Source: Oleispirillum sp963678075 (GTDB lineage Bacteria; Pseudomonadota; Alphaproteobacteria; Rhodospirillales; Rhodospirillaceae). From it: 64,000 nt of DNA. The notes beneath the pieces are model-generated. The model was not told the DNA's origin. It searched no databases and saw only the letters and a program-made list of their open reading frames with translations. A program made the translations under genes and the position numbers. Of the stretch, positions 1 through 9,563 are shown in pieces. The first letter of the stretch is position 1. Each line of letters opens with the position of its first letter. Where the stretch lies: the NCBI GenBank assembly GCA_963678075.2, contig CAXXPK010000001.1, positions 1 to 64,000 of the forward strand. The letters are read 5' to 3'.

Positions 1-32
1 CCGTTCGGCGCTGGGACACAGAGGAGCCAACC

Positions 33-739
33 ATGCAATCCATTCTCCGTTTCGGCGCCGGCGCGATCTTGTCCGCGGCGCTGGTGGCCGCGCCGATGGT
101 CGGCACATCCGCGAAAGACAAGGTCAAGATCGCGTTCATCGGCCCAATGTCGGCGTGCAGGTGGCGATCAAGGCCGCCTCGGATCCCAAGATCGCGGGTG
201 CCGTCGCGCACTATTGCTCCGCCGTGGCGATGAGCACGGTGGACGTTTATCACAAGTTCGGGATGCCGATGATCGTCTGGGGCGCGGTGCTGCCCGACAT
301 CACCTATGGCAACGACTATAAGGAAATCCATCGCGTCAACGGCACGATGATCAACCAGAACGAAGTCGCCGCCGATTTCATGACCAAGCTGGGCTACAAG
401 ACCTGGGTGATCCTGCGCGACACCACCGACTACGGCAAAGGTCACAACGCCTATTTCTCGAAGTTACTGACCGAAAAGGGCGGAAAGGTGCTGGCCACCT
501 TCGCCGCCACCACCCTGTTGCTGGACGCCATCGAGACGGTCGGCCCCAACCGCAAGAAGATCACCGATTATCTGAGCAAGGTTAAGAACAAGGACAGTAT
601 CACCGGTCCGATCAGCTTCGACGATCACGGCCAGAATACCGTCGCCGCGATCACCAAGTACGTGATCCAGGACGGCGCTTGGGTGCTGTGGGAAGACAGC
701 GAATATGCCGCCGGTAAGCGCAAGCTGGCCGGGAAATAG
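33..739 (+). pseudogene. Branched-chain amino-acid ABC transporter substrate-binding protein, decayed (livJ-like)
   Basis: Remnant of the periplasmic binding subunit of a LivJ-type importer. The start at 33 follows GAGGAG and opens a Sec signal peptide of about 27 residues. Homology stops at FIGPMS and resumes near 153 in another frame (VGVQVAIKAASDP), so a few dozen residues and the frame are lost. A second, in-frame loss of roughly 130 residues is inferred near 510, where FAATT joins LLLDAIETVG. About 230 codons remain against 370-400 usual for the family. It heads a livJ-H-M-G-F order. Identity comes from recognisable segments such as DTTDYGKGHN and GPISFDDHGQN; the loss sizes are estimates from family knowledge. 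Confidence 0.75.
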
Positions 740-808
740 GGACAGGCGCGGCGGCGCGGAGTTCCCGCGCCGCCGCACGTGATTTTTGATCGAAGGCGGA
801 CAACGGCA

Positions 809-1723
809 ATGGCACTTCTGGGGCAATACCTGGTCAACGGCATCATGTTGGGCACGATTTGCGCCCTGGTCGCCGTCGGCTTTACCCTGTTCTTCGGGGT
901 GTTGGACGTGATCAAGTTTTCGCACGGCGACGTGCTGATGGTCGGAGCCTTCGCCGGGTTCACCGCGACCTTGGCGATGTCGGCAATGGGGTTTACCCAT
1001 CCCCTGGCGCAGTTGATCGCCAGCGGCGTCTTCGCGGTGGCGGCGACCGCCGCCCTGGGCGCGGCGATCGCCAAGTGGCTGATCCTGCCGTTGAAGCACG
1101 CGCCGCGTCTAAACATCCTGCTGGTCACCTTAATGCTGGGGACCACGTTGCGCGAAGTGGTGCGCCTGTTCTATCCCGAGGGATCGAACCCCAAGGCGTT
1201 TCCCGCTCTGCTGCCCTCGTCGGCTTGGCAGATCGGTGACTTTACCCTGCGCACCGACAGCGTCCTTCTGGTCGTCGCCGGGATCGCGGTGATCGTCGGA
1301 CTACACCTGTTGATCAACCGTACCCGCCTGGGCTTGGCGATTCGTGCCGTTGTCCAGGACGAGGAAACCGCCCGTACCATGGGCATCAACTACACCCTGA
1401 TCGTGTTGGTGACCTTCGCCTTGGGGTCCGGCATCGCGGCGGTGGCCGGGGTGATGAACGGCCTCTACTACAACGAGGTCAACTTCGGCATGGGATTGCT
1501 GTTGGGGCTGATCGGATTCTCCGCCGCGATCATCGGCGGCCTGGGCAATTTGTATGGCGCGATCCTGGGCGGCTTTTTGTTCGCCGGGTTGCAGATGGTG
1601 GGCGCCGTCGCGCTGTTCTTTGCCTACGCCCACAAGGATGTCTTCGCCTTTGCCGTGGTGATTGCCCTGATGGCCTGGAAACCCACCGGCCTGATTCCTG
1701 AACGCGCCAGCGAGCGAGTCTGA
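809..1723 (+). CDS. livH: Branched-chain amino-acid ABC transporter permease LivH
   Basis: Inner-membrane permease of the liv importer, paired with LivM. About 304 residues, full length for LivH, with eight or so hydrophobic segments. The N-terminal stretch YLVNGIMLGTICALVAVGFT and the loop FGVLDVIKFSHGD are typical of the family, as is GLGNLYGAILGG near the C-terminus. I chose the ATG at 809 rather than the upstream 779 because homology begins there and AAGGCGG lies about ten bases ahead. livM starts two bases after its stop. No lesion is visible, which contrasts with the binding protein, livM and livF around it, so the complete importer is unlikely to work even if this subunit is made. Confidence 0.85.
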   Translation: MALLGQYLVNGIMLGTICALVAVGFTLFFGVLDVIKFSHGDVLMVGAFAGFTATLAMSAMGFTHPLAQLIASGVFAVAATAALGAAIAKWLILPLKHAPRLNILLVTLMLGTTLREVVRLFYPEGSNPKAFPALLPSSAWQIGDFTLRTDSVLLVVAGIAVIVGLHLLINRTRLGLAIRAVVQDEETARTMGINYTLIVLVTFALGSGIAAVAGVMNGLYYNEVNFGMGLLLGLIGFSAAIIGGLGNLYGAILGGFLFAGLQMVGAVALFFAYAHKDVFAFAVVIALMAWKPTGLIPERASERV

Positions 1724-1725
1724 CC

Positions 1726-2824
1726 ATGAACGCATTTCTTACCCGCCTGCCGCCGCTGGCCGCCGCCGCCCTTGCCGCGGTTCTGGGCCTCGCCTATGCC
1801 GTCGCCTTCATGGAGCAGGAGTCCGATGTCGCGGTGATCTCGTTGCTGGCCTTGGGTGCCATCGCCGCCTGGGGCGCCGGGCGCGTCGGGCTCAACCGCC
1901 GCGTCGCCGTTGTCGCCGCCACCCGTCCCGGCGATGGTTGGGGCGATGGCCCTGGGCCTGTTGGCGGTGTTCGCGGAAGACCACTTTCCGCTGTTGATGC
2001 TGTCCACCGTGATGCTGTACGCCACCGTCGCCCTGGGGCTGAACGTGCAGTTCGGCTACACCGGCGTGGTCAATTTCGCGGGGGCCGCGTTCTTCGGAAT
2101 CGGGGCCTATACCTCGGCCGAGTTGATCGGCCATACCGCGCTGCCGCTGGGTGGTCTGTTCGCTGCGGCGATTGGGTTGGTCCTGGTGTTTCCGGTGGTG
2201 CGCACCCGTGGCCACTATGCCGCCGTCGTCACCATCGCATTCTCGGTTCTGTTCCAGACCTTTCTGGAGGTCAACGACACCCTGGGCGGGCCGCAGGGCC
2301 TGAGCGTCGGGCCGATGCGGCTGTTCGGCTGGTCGTTCGCCGACGGTCCGGTGCTGTTCGGGGTCGAGACCTCGTTCTACCTGAACTACGCGCTGGCCGC
2401 GTTGGTCGTTCTGGCGCCGGCATTCCTGATGCTGCGGCGGCAGGAACGGTCCTGGATCGGCCTGTCGCTGGACGCGGTGCGGTTGGATGAAGCCGCCTCG
2501 GCCTGCTACGATATCGGTATCCGGCGGGCGAAGATCCTCGCCTTCGTCATCGGCAATCTGGTGATCGGCGTCGCCGGTGCGTTGTATGGCGGCATGCTGG
2601 GTTATATCGCGCCGACCAGCTTCACCTTTTCCGACAGCCTGATCCTGGCGGCGGCGATCGTCGTCATCCTGCCGGAGAAGCTGCAGGCGATTCAGGAATA
2701 CCGTTTTCTGCTGTTCTCGGTGGTGGTGATGGCGATCCTGCTGTTCCGCTCCGAGGGCCTGTTGCCCCGCGCGGTGCGCCGCTATCTGCCCGCGCCCCGT
2801 GATTCCGAGGAGGTCATTCGATGA
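1726..2824 (+). pseudogene. livM: Branched-chain amino-acid ABC transporter permease LivM, frameshifted
   Basis: Second membrane subunit of the liv importer. The ATG at 1726 opens a frame through MNAFLTRLPPLAAA up to about codon 65 (GLNRRVAV). From about 1910-1935 the homologous protein continues in another frame: VPAMVGAMALGLL, then NVQFGYTGVVNFAGAAFFG, the conserved LivM core. One frameshift therefore separates the first hydrophobic segments from the transport core. Total span is about 365 codons, normal for LivM. The stop overlaps the livG ATG (ATGA at 2821-2824), so the operon is tightly coupled. The shift lies in a GC-rich, low-complexity stretch, so a base-calling error is possible; otherwise it is a null allele. 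Confidence 0.8.
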
Positions 2825-3648
2825 TACAAACCGAATCCGCCCTGGCCGTGGACACTCGTGGCCTGCCGCTGACCCCCGAGCGTCTGCTCGACATCCAGGG
2901 TCTGGCGAAGTCCTTCGGTGGCGTGCGTGCCCTGAACGATGTGTCGTTCTCGGTCGGACGCGGCGAGATCCTGGGCCTGATCGGCCCCAACGGCTCGGGC
3001 AAGACCACCTCGTTCAACGTGTTAACCGGTCTGTATCGCCCCGATGGCGGCAAGATCGCCTTCGACGGCGCCGATATCACCGGCAACACGCCGCAGACGG
3101 TCTATCGCGCCGGGATCGCGCGCACCTTTCAACGCTCGCGGTTGTGCCTGGAGTTGTCGATCTTCGACAACATCATGGTCGGAAACCACGCCCGTCTGAA
3201 TCACGGATTGGTCTTCAACCTGTTCCAGCGCAAGGCCTTTCGCCTGGAGGTGGAGTCCGCCCTGGCCGAGGCGACGGCGTTGGCCGCCTCGTTCAGCCCG
3301 AAACTGGGCGACGCGATGTTCCAGCCGGTCGGCGCGCTGCCCATGATCGAACGCCGTCGCATCGAAATCTGCCGCGCCTTGATCTCGCGCCCCAAGCTGT
3401 TGTTGCTGGACGAACTCTCCGCCGGGATGACCCACGACGAAACCCACCAGCTGATGGACGACATCCTGGCGGTGCGCGAACGCCAGGGCGGTCTGTCGAT
3501 CATCATCATCGAGCACGAAATGGGCGTCATCGAACGGGTCAGCGACCACTGCGTGGTGTTGAACTATGGCGAAAAGATCGTCGAGGGCTCGTACCAGGAC
3601 GTCGCTTCCGACCGTCTGGTGCAAGAAGCCTATCTGGGATCGGAGTAA
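2821..3648 (+). CDS. livG: Branched-chain amino-acid ABC transporter ATP-binding protein LivG
   Basis: Cytoplasmic ATPase of the liv importer, 275 residues, full length. Walker A GPNGSGKTT is at residues 55-63. The LivG-type insert with ARTFQRSRL follows, Walker B is LLLLDE and the switch histidine is in IIIIEHEMG. The region normally holding the ABC signature reads ALPMIERRRIEICRAL, without the usual glycine pair, and Walker B continues DEL rather than DEP. Either this subfamily differs or the gene has begun to accumulate substitutions. The start overlaps the livM stop by four bases, and livF begins seven bases after the stop. Open reading frame intact; operon partners mostly broken. Confidence 0.85.
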   Translation: MIQTESALAVDTRGLPLTPERLLDIQGLAKSFGGVRALNDVSFSVGRGEILGLIGPNGSGKTTSFNVLTGLYRPDGGKIAFDGADITGNTPQTVYRAGIARTFQRSRLCLELSIFDNIMVGNHARLNHGLVFNLFQRKAFRLEVESALAEATALAASFSPKLGDAMFQPVGALPMIERRRIEICRALISRPKLLLLDELSAGMTHDETHQLMDDILAVRERQGGLSIIIIEHEMGVIERVSDHCVVLNYGEKIVEGSYQDVASDRLVQEAYLGSE

Positions 3649-3655
3649 GGGTGCT

Positions 3656-4212
3656 ATGAACATGGTTGACGTCAACGCTTCGGTTCCCGCCATCGAGATT
3701 TCGGGGCTTTATACCGCCTATGACAAGGCGGACGTGCTGCAGGACGTTTCGATCGTCGCGCCGCAAGGCCAGAGCACCTGCCTTCTGGGGTCAAACGGCG
3801 CGGGCAAGACCACCCTGATCCGGTCCATCCTTGGTCTGACCCCGCCGCACGCGGGGACGATCAAGATCTTCGGCGAGGACGTCACCGGTCTGCCCACCCA
3901 TCGCGTGGTCTCCAAGGGCTTGGCCTGCATCCCCGAGGGACGGCGCATGTTCCCAAAACTGACGGTGGAGTAAAACCTGCGCGTGGGTGCCTATCAGGAG
4001 CCGGACGAGGCGGAAATCCGCAGTCGCCTGGCGGAGGTCTATCGGACCTTTCCGCGTCTTGCCAAACGGCGCGGCCAGTTGGCGGGGATGATGTCGATCG
4101 GGCGCGGCTTGATGGGCAAGCCGCGCGTGCTGTTGATCGACGAACCGTCGCCGGGGCTTTCCCCCCTCTGCGTCAAGGAAAACTTCCGCATCATCGAGAG
4201 CATTCGCGCCCC
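3656..4212 (+). pseudogene. livF: Branched-chain amino-acid ABC transporter ATP-binding protein LivF, decayed
   Basis: Second ATPase of the liv importer. The frame from ATG 3656 carries YTAYDKADVLQDVS and Walker A GSNGAGKTT, then meets TAA at 3971-3973 exactly where the family has Glu (TVE-E-NLRVGAY), consistent with a GAA to TAA change. Reading past it, GQLAG joins MMSIGRGLMG directly: the LSGGEQQ signature that every functional ABC ATPase needs has been lost in frame. Walker B VLLIDEPS survives, but homology ends at NFRIIESIRA near 4212, where a deletion joins unrelated sequence. Three independent lesions make it certainly non-functional if the sequence is correct. Confidence 0.85.
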
Positions 4213-4323
4213 GGTCAGCCGGAAATGGCGCACCAGACCGACGAATACGCCGAAGTCGCGCGCATCGCGCAGGCGGTGGAGATTTATCGCCGCATCCTCG
4301 ATGGTTGGCGGGAGTGGGTCTGA
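4213..4323 (+). pseudogene. Unidentified 3-prime gene fragment fused behind the livF remnant
   Basis: After the livF homology breaks off, the frame ending in TGA at 4321-4323 reads PEMAHQTDEYAEVARIAQ and so on to WREWV. It does not resemble LivF. Its TGA overlaps the ATG of the following amidase (TGATG), an arrangement typical of translationally coupled genes, so it probably is the tail of a gene that once preceded the amidase and lost its 5-prime part in the same deletion that truncated livF. I do not recognise the family. Confidence 0.3.
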
Positions 4324-5012
4324 TGCGGCGCGAACCCTGCGATCTGACGGCGGTCGCGGCGCGCGCCGCCGACGCGGCGGGCAATCCCGGTCCCTTGGGC
4401 GGTCTGCCGCTGGGGGCCAAGGATCTGGCGGCGACCCGCGATTGGCCGACCGCCTGCGGCTCGCCGATCTACGCCGGGGTCAGCATGCCCTTCGATGCGG
4501 CGGTGCTGGCGCTGACCCGGCGGGCCGGTGGCGTGATCGCGGGCAAGACGGTGACCACCGAATTCGCCGAGGCGATGACGGCGCAACGCCAAATCATGGC
4601 GTGGGAGGCCGCCCGCGCCCTGGCCTTCGAGGCGGAGGTCCACTGGCCCCAACTGAGCGCCGGGCTGCAAGCGCAAATTGCGGAAGGCCGTGTCCTGGAT
4701 TGGCCGACGGTGGCGGCGGCGCATCGGTGGCGCGACGCGACAATCGCGGCGTTTCCAGAGATCTTGAGAACCCACGGCGTGGCCGCCCTGGTCACGCCAT
4801 CGGCGGCGGGGGTCGCACCGTCGTTCGCGGACGGTACCGGCAGCCCCGACTTCAACCGCCTGTGGACCCTGCTGCGCGCGCCGTGCGTGCAGGTGCCGGG
4901 GTTGATCTGCGCCGAAACCAGTTTGCCGCTGGGGGTGCAGGTGGTGGCGCCCCAGGGTGCCGATGCTCTGGCCTTGGCCGTCGCCTCGCGCCTGGAAGCC
5001 GCGATGGAATGA
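4323..5012 (+). pseudogene. Amidase-signature family enzyme with internal deletion
   Basis: Amidase-signature enzymes hydrolyse amide bonds with a Ser-cisSer-Lys triad. The N-terminus keeps GGLPLGAKDLAAT, containing the catalytic lysine, and AGGVIAGKTVTTEFA. It then jumps to AMTAQRQIMAWEAARALAFE, which belongs to the C-terminal half. The intervening Gly/Ser-rich signature with both catalytic serines is absent. Only 229 residues remain against about 400-450 for the family, and the frame is preserved across the deletion, so the product would be a soluble but inactive chimera. The ATG at 4323 overlaps the preceding fragment's stop; an upstream TTG at 4305 is the alternative start. Confidence 0.75.
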
Positions 5013-5071
5013 AGGGTGGAGCTATGGGCTCTGCCCACCCCCGCCGGGGCCATCAGGCCCCGGCGGGGGAG

Positions 5072-6188
5072 TCACACCTCGGCTAGGCGTTTTCGGAATA
5101 TGTCCAGCAGGGGCTTGTCGATCTGCATGGCGTGGAGATTGCCGCCGGTGAGCTCCACGCCGTCCGGGAAGACGAACCGGTACTTTTTGTCGCCTTCGTC
5201 GCCGCCAAAGAAATCAAAAAGCCGTCCGGCTCTCTCTTTGCTATGGAAGACAACGAATTTTCCCTTGTAGTCCCTGAACTGAACGGCACCGATTTGATCG
5301 AAGCTGTCCTCGTCCTCGACAAGGAAGGCAAGCCGCTGCTTCGCGTAATGGAAGGCCTCCATCTCGGTCTCCGTGGTCACGATGCCCGCTGTCCACGGCT
5401 GCGGTTTCCGTGTTCGTTTCGGAGGGAAGGGTAGTCAGCGCCGCGGTTTTTTCTGTTTCCTTGGTCGAGATATCAAGGCGCTGCAAAATGCGGAGGTTGA
5501 TGAATTCGCGAAAGGCGACCTTTGCGAGCTCCTGATACTCCGCCAGTCCCTTGGCGCGGATGTGGCTCAATCCGGCATTTTGCAGCAGCATCCGGGTGAA
5601 GGGTTCGTTCGGGTCGTTCGCCAGGGCGTCAAGTTGATGGATAATGCTTTGGAATATAATCTTCTTCTTGGCCTCCGCGCCGATGTTGTCCGGGTCGACC
5701 GTGGCCTTTTTTAGCCGTGCGAGGCCGTCGATCGCTGACTCCTCGATTTTTCCTTTTGCCGCATCTGTCAGGTCAACCATCAGAAATGCGTCTTGGTCCA
5801 TCATGTTGGGTTCATTGGAATCCGCATGGAATTCATAGGTCAGGCCGTCCGTGAGGATGCCCATTTTTATGGTCTTTACGGCGTTGAAATACGATCGTAG
5901 CTGCCCTCGGTCGTCTTTCTTTGCCGCGCCGACGCATTTGCATTCAACGGCGATGACGGGTTCGTCTTCCTTTAAAATCGCGTAATCGACGCGGGTCTTA
6001 TATTTTTCAGAGAAATCTGCCCCATGCTCCGGGCTGACCTCAAACGGGTTTTTGCAGTCATATCCAAGAAATTCGAGAAAAGGCAGAACCAGGAATAATT
6101 TGGTTCCTTCCTCGCTGGAGCACTTCGGCGCAATGGCTGTCATGCGTTTGGCGAAGGCGATTAATTCTTGGCGAAAGTCCGTTGTCAT
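5072..6188 (-). pseudogene. PD-(D/E)XK restriction-endonuclease-like protein, frameshifted
   Basis: A protein resembling the N-terminal domain of type I restriction (HsdR-N) proteins. From the ATG at 6188, just after a CGGGG box, residues 24-30 read SSEEGTK and are followed by RVDYAIL (Asp68) and AVECKCV (Glu82, Lys84), the D-ExK arrangement of this nuclease fold. After about residue 270 the frame shifts near 5380-5390; the C-terminal 100 residues continue in another frame (TETEMEAFHYAKQRLAFLVE to KRLAEV). Together about 370 residues. No helicase, methylase or specificity gene lies nearby, so it is probably a stand-alone or orphan defence nuclease. Its lower GC than the surroundings suggests transfer. 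Confidence 0.65.
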
Positions 6189-6528
6189 GCCCCGTTTCCC
6201 CCACAAGTTTTAAAAATTGGCGAAAACCCTGCCTCTGCACCTCATTTTGAAAAAACATACCAGTGAGGGAATTCTGGGTTTAGCCAACGGGCAAGTCAAC
6301 CTTTGGTTTTACTATGCTCCATCCCGTGCTTCTCAGGTGCGGACAGTGTCAACCGGCGGCACGGTGGTTTTTTTTGACGGAACCCTTGTCCTTAAATCCG
6401 GAAGGGTTAAATTTAGGGCCGATCCGACGTGCCGATCGGAGTCGCCACTCGCCACCGGAGTCCTGGTGTTTCGCACGTCCTGTCATCGCGCATTCCAACC
6501 CGAACCGAGAAAAGTCGGAGGAGATTCC
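6189..6528. other. Intergenic region upstream of acnA
   Basis: About 340 bases between the divergent nuclease gene and acnA. It is AT-richer than its surroundings and holds an eight-T run near 6370. I see no convincing gene, RNA or repeat. It must contain the acnA promoter; an open frame runs into acnA from 6217 but has no homology before the acnA start. Confidence 0.4.
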
Positions 6529-9059
6529 ATGTCGCTGTGTGGTCAGGACACCCTGAAAACCCGCAATTCCCTTACCGTCGAAGGCAAGACCTATGACTAT
6601 TTCAGCATTCCCGCCGCCGAATCGGCGGGGTTGGCCGGGCTTTCCCGCCTGCCGTATTCGCTGAAGGTCTTGCTGGAGAACCTGCTGCGTTTCGAGGACG
6701 GCAAGACCGTCACCGTCGCCGATATCCAGGCGATCGCCGGATGGCTGGTCGCCCGTGCCTCGGACCAGGAAATCGCCTTTCGCCCGGCTCGCGTCCTGAT
6801 GCAGGACTTCACCGGCGTTCCCGCCGTCGTCGATCTGGCGGCGATGCGCGATGCCATGGTCAAGCCGGGCAAGGATCCGAAGGCGATCAATCCGCTGTCT
6901 CCGGTCGATCTGGTGATCGACTACATCGGTGGTGGTCGATGCCTTCGGCAATGCCGGGGCGATGGCCCGCAACATGGCGCTGGAGTTCGAACGGAACGGC
7001 GAACGCTATGCCTTCCTGCGTTGGGGACAGACCGCCTTCGACAACTTCCGCGTGGTGCCGCCCGGCACCGGCATCTGCCACCAGGTCAACGTCGAGTATC
7101 TGGCGCAGACGGTTTGGACCGCCCCCGCCGAGGAAGAGGGCCGCACCCTGGCCTATCCCGATACCCTGGTCGGCACCGACAGTCATACCACCATGGTCAA
7201 CGGCCAGGCGGTACTGGGCTGGGGGGTCGGCGGCATCGAGGCCGAGGCGGCGATGCTGGGACAGCCGATTTCGATGCTGATCCCCGAGGTCGTGGGCTTC
7301 CGTCTGACCGGTAAGCCGAAGGAAGGCACCACCGCCACCGATCTGGTGCTGACCGTCACCGAAATGTTGCGCAAGAAGGGCGTGGTCGGCAAGCTCGTCG
7401 AATTCTATGGCCCCGGCCTCGACGACCTGCCGCTGACCGACCGCGCCACCATCGCCAACATGGCTCCGGAACATGGCGCCACTTGCGGCTTCTTTCCGAT
7501 CGACAAGGAAACCCTGCGGTTTCTGGAGTTCACCGGCCGCGACGCGCACCGCATCAAGCTGGTCGAGGCCTATGCCAAGGCGCAAGGCCTGTGGCGCGAT
7601 GCCCACACCCCGGACCCGGTGTTCACCGATACCCTGAAACTGGACATCGGCGCCGTCGTGCCGTCGCTGGCCGGGCCGAAGCGGCCGCAGGATCGGATCG
7701 CGTTGACCCAGGCGGCCTCCGCCTTCCGCAACGCCTATCCCGCCGCCGACATGGCGACGCGCTTTCCGGTCAAGGGGCGGGACTTCACGATCGGTCATGG
7801 CGGCGTGATGATCGCGGCGATCACCAGTTGCACCAATACCTCCAACCCGTCGGGGCTGATGGCCGTCGGGCTGCTGGCCAAGGCCGCCGTGGAAAAGGGT
7901 CTTTCCGTCAAGCCCTGGGTCAAGACCTCTCTGGCGCCGGGCAGCCAGGGGGTCACCGACTATCTGACCGCCGCCGGGCTGGTGCCGTCGTTGGAGGCGC
8001 TGGGCTTTGACGTGGTGGGCTATGGCTGCACCACCTGCGTCGGCAATTCCGGGCCGTTGGCCGACGAATTGGTCGAGGAGATCGACGCCAAGGACCTGAC
8101 CGTCTGCGCCGTGCTTTCCGGAAACCGCAACTTCGAAGGCCGGGTTTCGCCCAACACCAAGGCCAACTATCTGGCCTCGCCGCCCCTGGTGGTCGCCTGC
8201 GCCATCGCGGGCAGCATCGGCATCGACTTGACCACCCAGCCCCTGGGTACCGGTAAGGACGGCAAACCGGTGTTTCTGAAGGACATCTGGCCGACGCCCC
8301 AGGAGATCCAGGCGGTGATTTCAAAATTACTGACTCCCGCGATGTACCGCACCCGCTATGCCGACGTCTTCAAGGGGCCGAAGGCTTGGCGGGAGGTCAA
8401 GGTCGCCGAGGGCCTGACCTATGCCCGGGACGATGCCTCGACCTACGTCAAGAATCCGCCCCACTTCGACGGACTGACGATGACCCCACCCGGCTTGGCC
8501 GATATCATCGGCGCGCGGCGCGGCAATCACGAAGTGATGATGCGCGGCACCTTCGCCAATATCCGCATCAAGAACGAAATAGCCCCGGGGACCGAAGGCG
8601 GCGTCACCCGCCTGATGCCCGCTGGCAAGCCGATGTCGGTCTATGACGCGGCGATGGCCTATCAGGGCAAGGGCGTTCCCCTGGTCGAAGGAATACGGCA
8701 CCGGTTCATCCCGCGATTGGGCGGCAAAGGGAACCAAGTTGTTGGGGGTGCGCGCGGTGATCGTCGAAAGCTTCGAACGCATCCACCGCTCCAACCTGGT
8801 CGGCATGGGCATTCTGCCGTTGCAGTTCAAACCCGGCACTTCCCGCAAGACCCTGCGCCTCGACGGTTCCGAGACCTTTACCGTTTGCGGTCTCGACCGG
8901 GTGCGGCCGCGTCAGGACATCACGGTGGAGATCGTGCGCGCCGATGGCGGCAGGGATCAGGTCGTCGTGACCTGCCGCATCGACACGCTGGACGAGCTGT
9001 CCTATATCAACCATGGCGGTATTCTTCCCTACGTTTTGCGCAACCTCGCCTCGGCCTAA
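6529..9059 (+). pseudogene. acnA: Aconitate hydratase A, two frameshifts
   Basis: TCA-cycle aconitase, isomerising citrate and isocitrate with a [4Fe-4S] cluster in the cytoplasm. GGAGGA six bases before ATG 6529 sets the start. Residues from MSLCGQDTLKTR to SPVDLVID are in one frame; near 6930 the protein continues in a second frame (VDAFGNAGAMARNMALEFERN), which runs to VPLVEG near 8690; the last 120 residues (YGTGSSRDWAAKGTKLLGVR to NLASA) lie in a third frame. Cluster cysteines are present in SCTNTSNPS and GCTTCVGNSG. Span and order are complete, about 840 codons. Two single-step shifts in a central metabolic gene could be sequencing errors; if real, the cell needs another aconitase or lacks this TCA step. 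Confidence 0.85.
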
Positions 9060-9080
9060 GGGCGGGCATGGCGCGGAAGA

Positions 9081-9114
9081 GACAACGGCGGCGGGGTGAC
9101 CCGCCGCCGTTGTC
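9081..9114 (+). terminator. Terminator hairpin after acnA
   Basis: A perfect 15-base inverted repeat, GACAACGGCGGCGGG then GTGA then its complement, begins 21 bases after the acnA stop. A T-rich tract (CATTTTCCCTTTTGTTTTG) follows a few bases later. Typical of an intrinsic terminator, though the T-run is not immediately adjacent. Confidence 0.7.
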
Positions 9115-9254
9115 CGTTACATTTTCCCTTTTGTTTTGTTGGTGTTGTATGAAATTTTCAAAGCCATGATGGACATCACAGCGATCGCACCCTAGATGAT
9201 ACAGGGTAACGCAAGACGTACCGCCCACTACAACGTAAAGACGAGGCCGTGATC

Positions 9255-9542
9255 ATGGCAGATCCGCTGGAGCAGCCTTTCATTCCGTCGTCCTTTGTCG
9301 GCGCGCGGGAACCGGATTTGACCGACCTTTATCGCGATCCGGTACTGCATGCGATGCTGCGCCGCGACGGCATTGATCTGGATGCCTTGAAAACGGTGGT
9401 CGCCAACGCGCGAAAACGCATGGCGGCGTTATCGCTCGCGGGTTGGGCGGGCTTGGCCGCGCCCGGTGGCTTGTTCTATACTATCGCCGCGATCGTTGAA
9501 GATGCCCATTGCCGCGCCCTCTCGGGGCGGTGCCCGTTGTAG
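9255..9542 (+). CDS. Small hypothetical protein
   Basis: About 95 residues, starting at ATG 9255 (an in-frame GTG at 9249 is possible). The N-terminal half, with DLTDLYRDPVLHAMLRRDG and then DLDALKTVVANARKRM, looks like a short helical conserved domain. A single moderately hydrophobic stretch (LAGWAGLAAPGGLFYTIAAI) follows, and the tail contains two cysteines. I do not recognise a function. It lies between the acnA terminator and a transaldolase gene starting 21 bases later, so the two may be cotranscribed. Confidence 0.5.
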   Translation: MADPLEQPFIPSSFVGAREPDLTDLYRDPVLHAMLRRDGIDLDALKTVVANARKRMAALSLAGWAGLAAPGGLFYTIAAIVEDAHCRALSGRCPL

Positions 9543-9563
9543 CTCAAAACCGAGATCCGCCCC

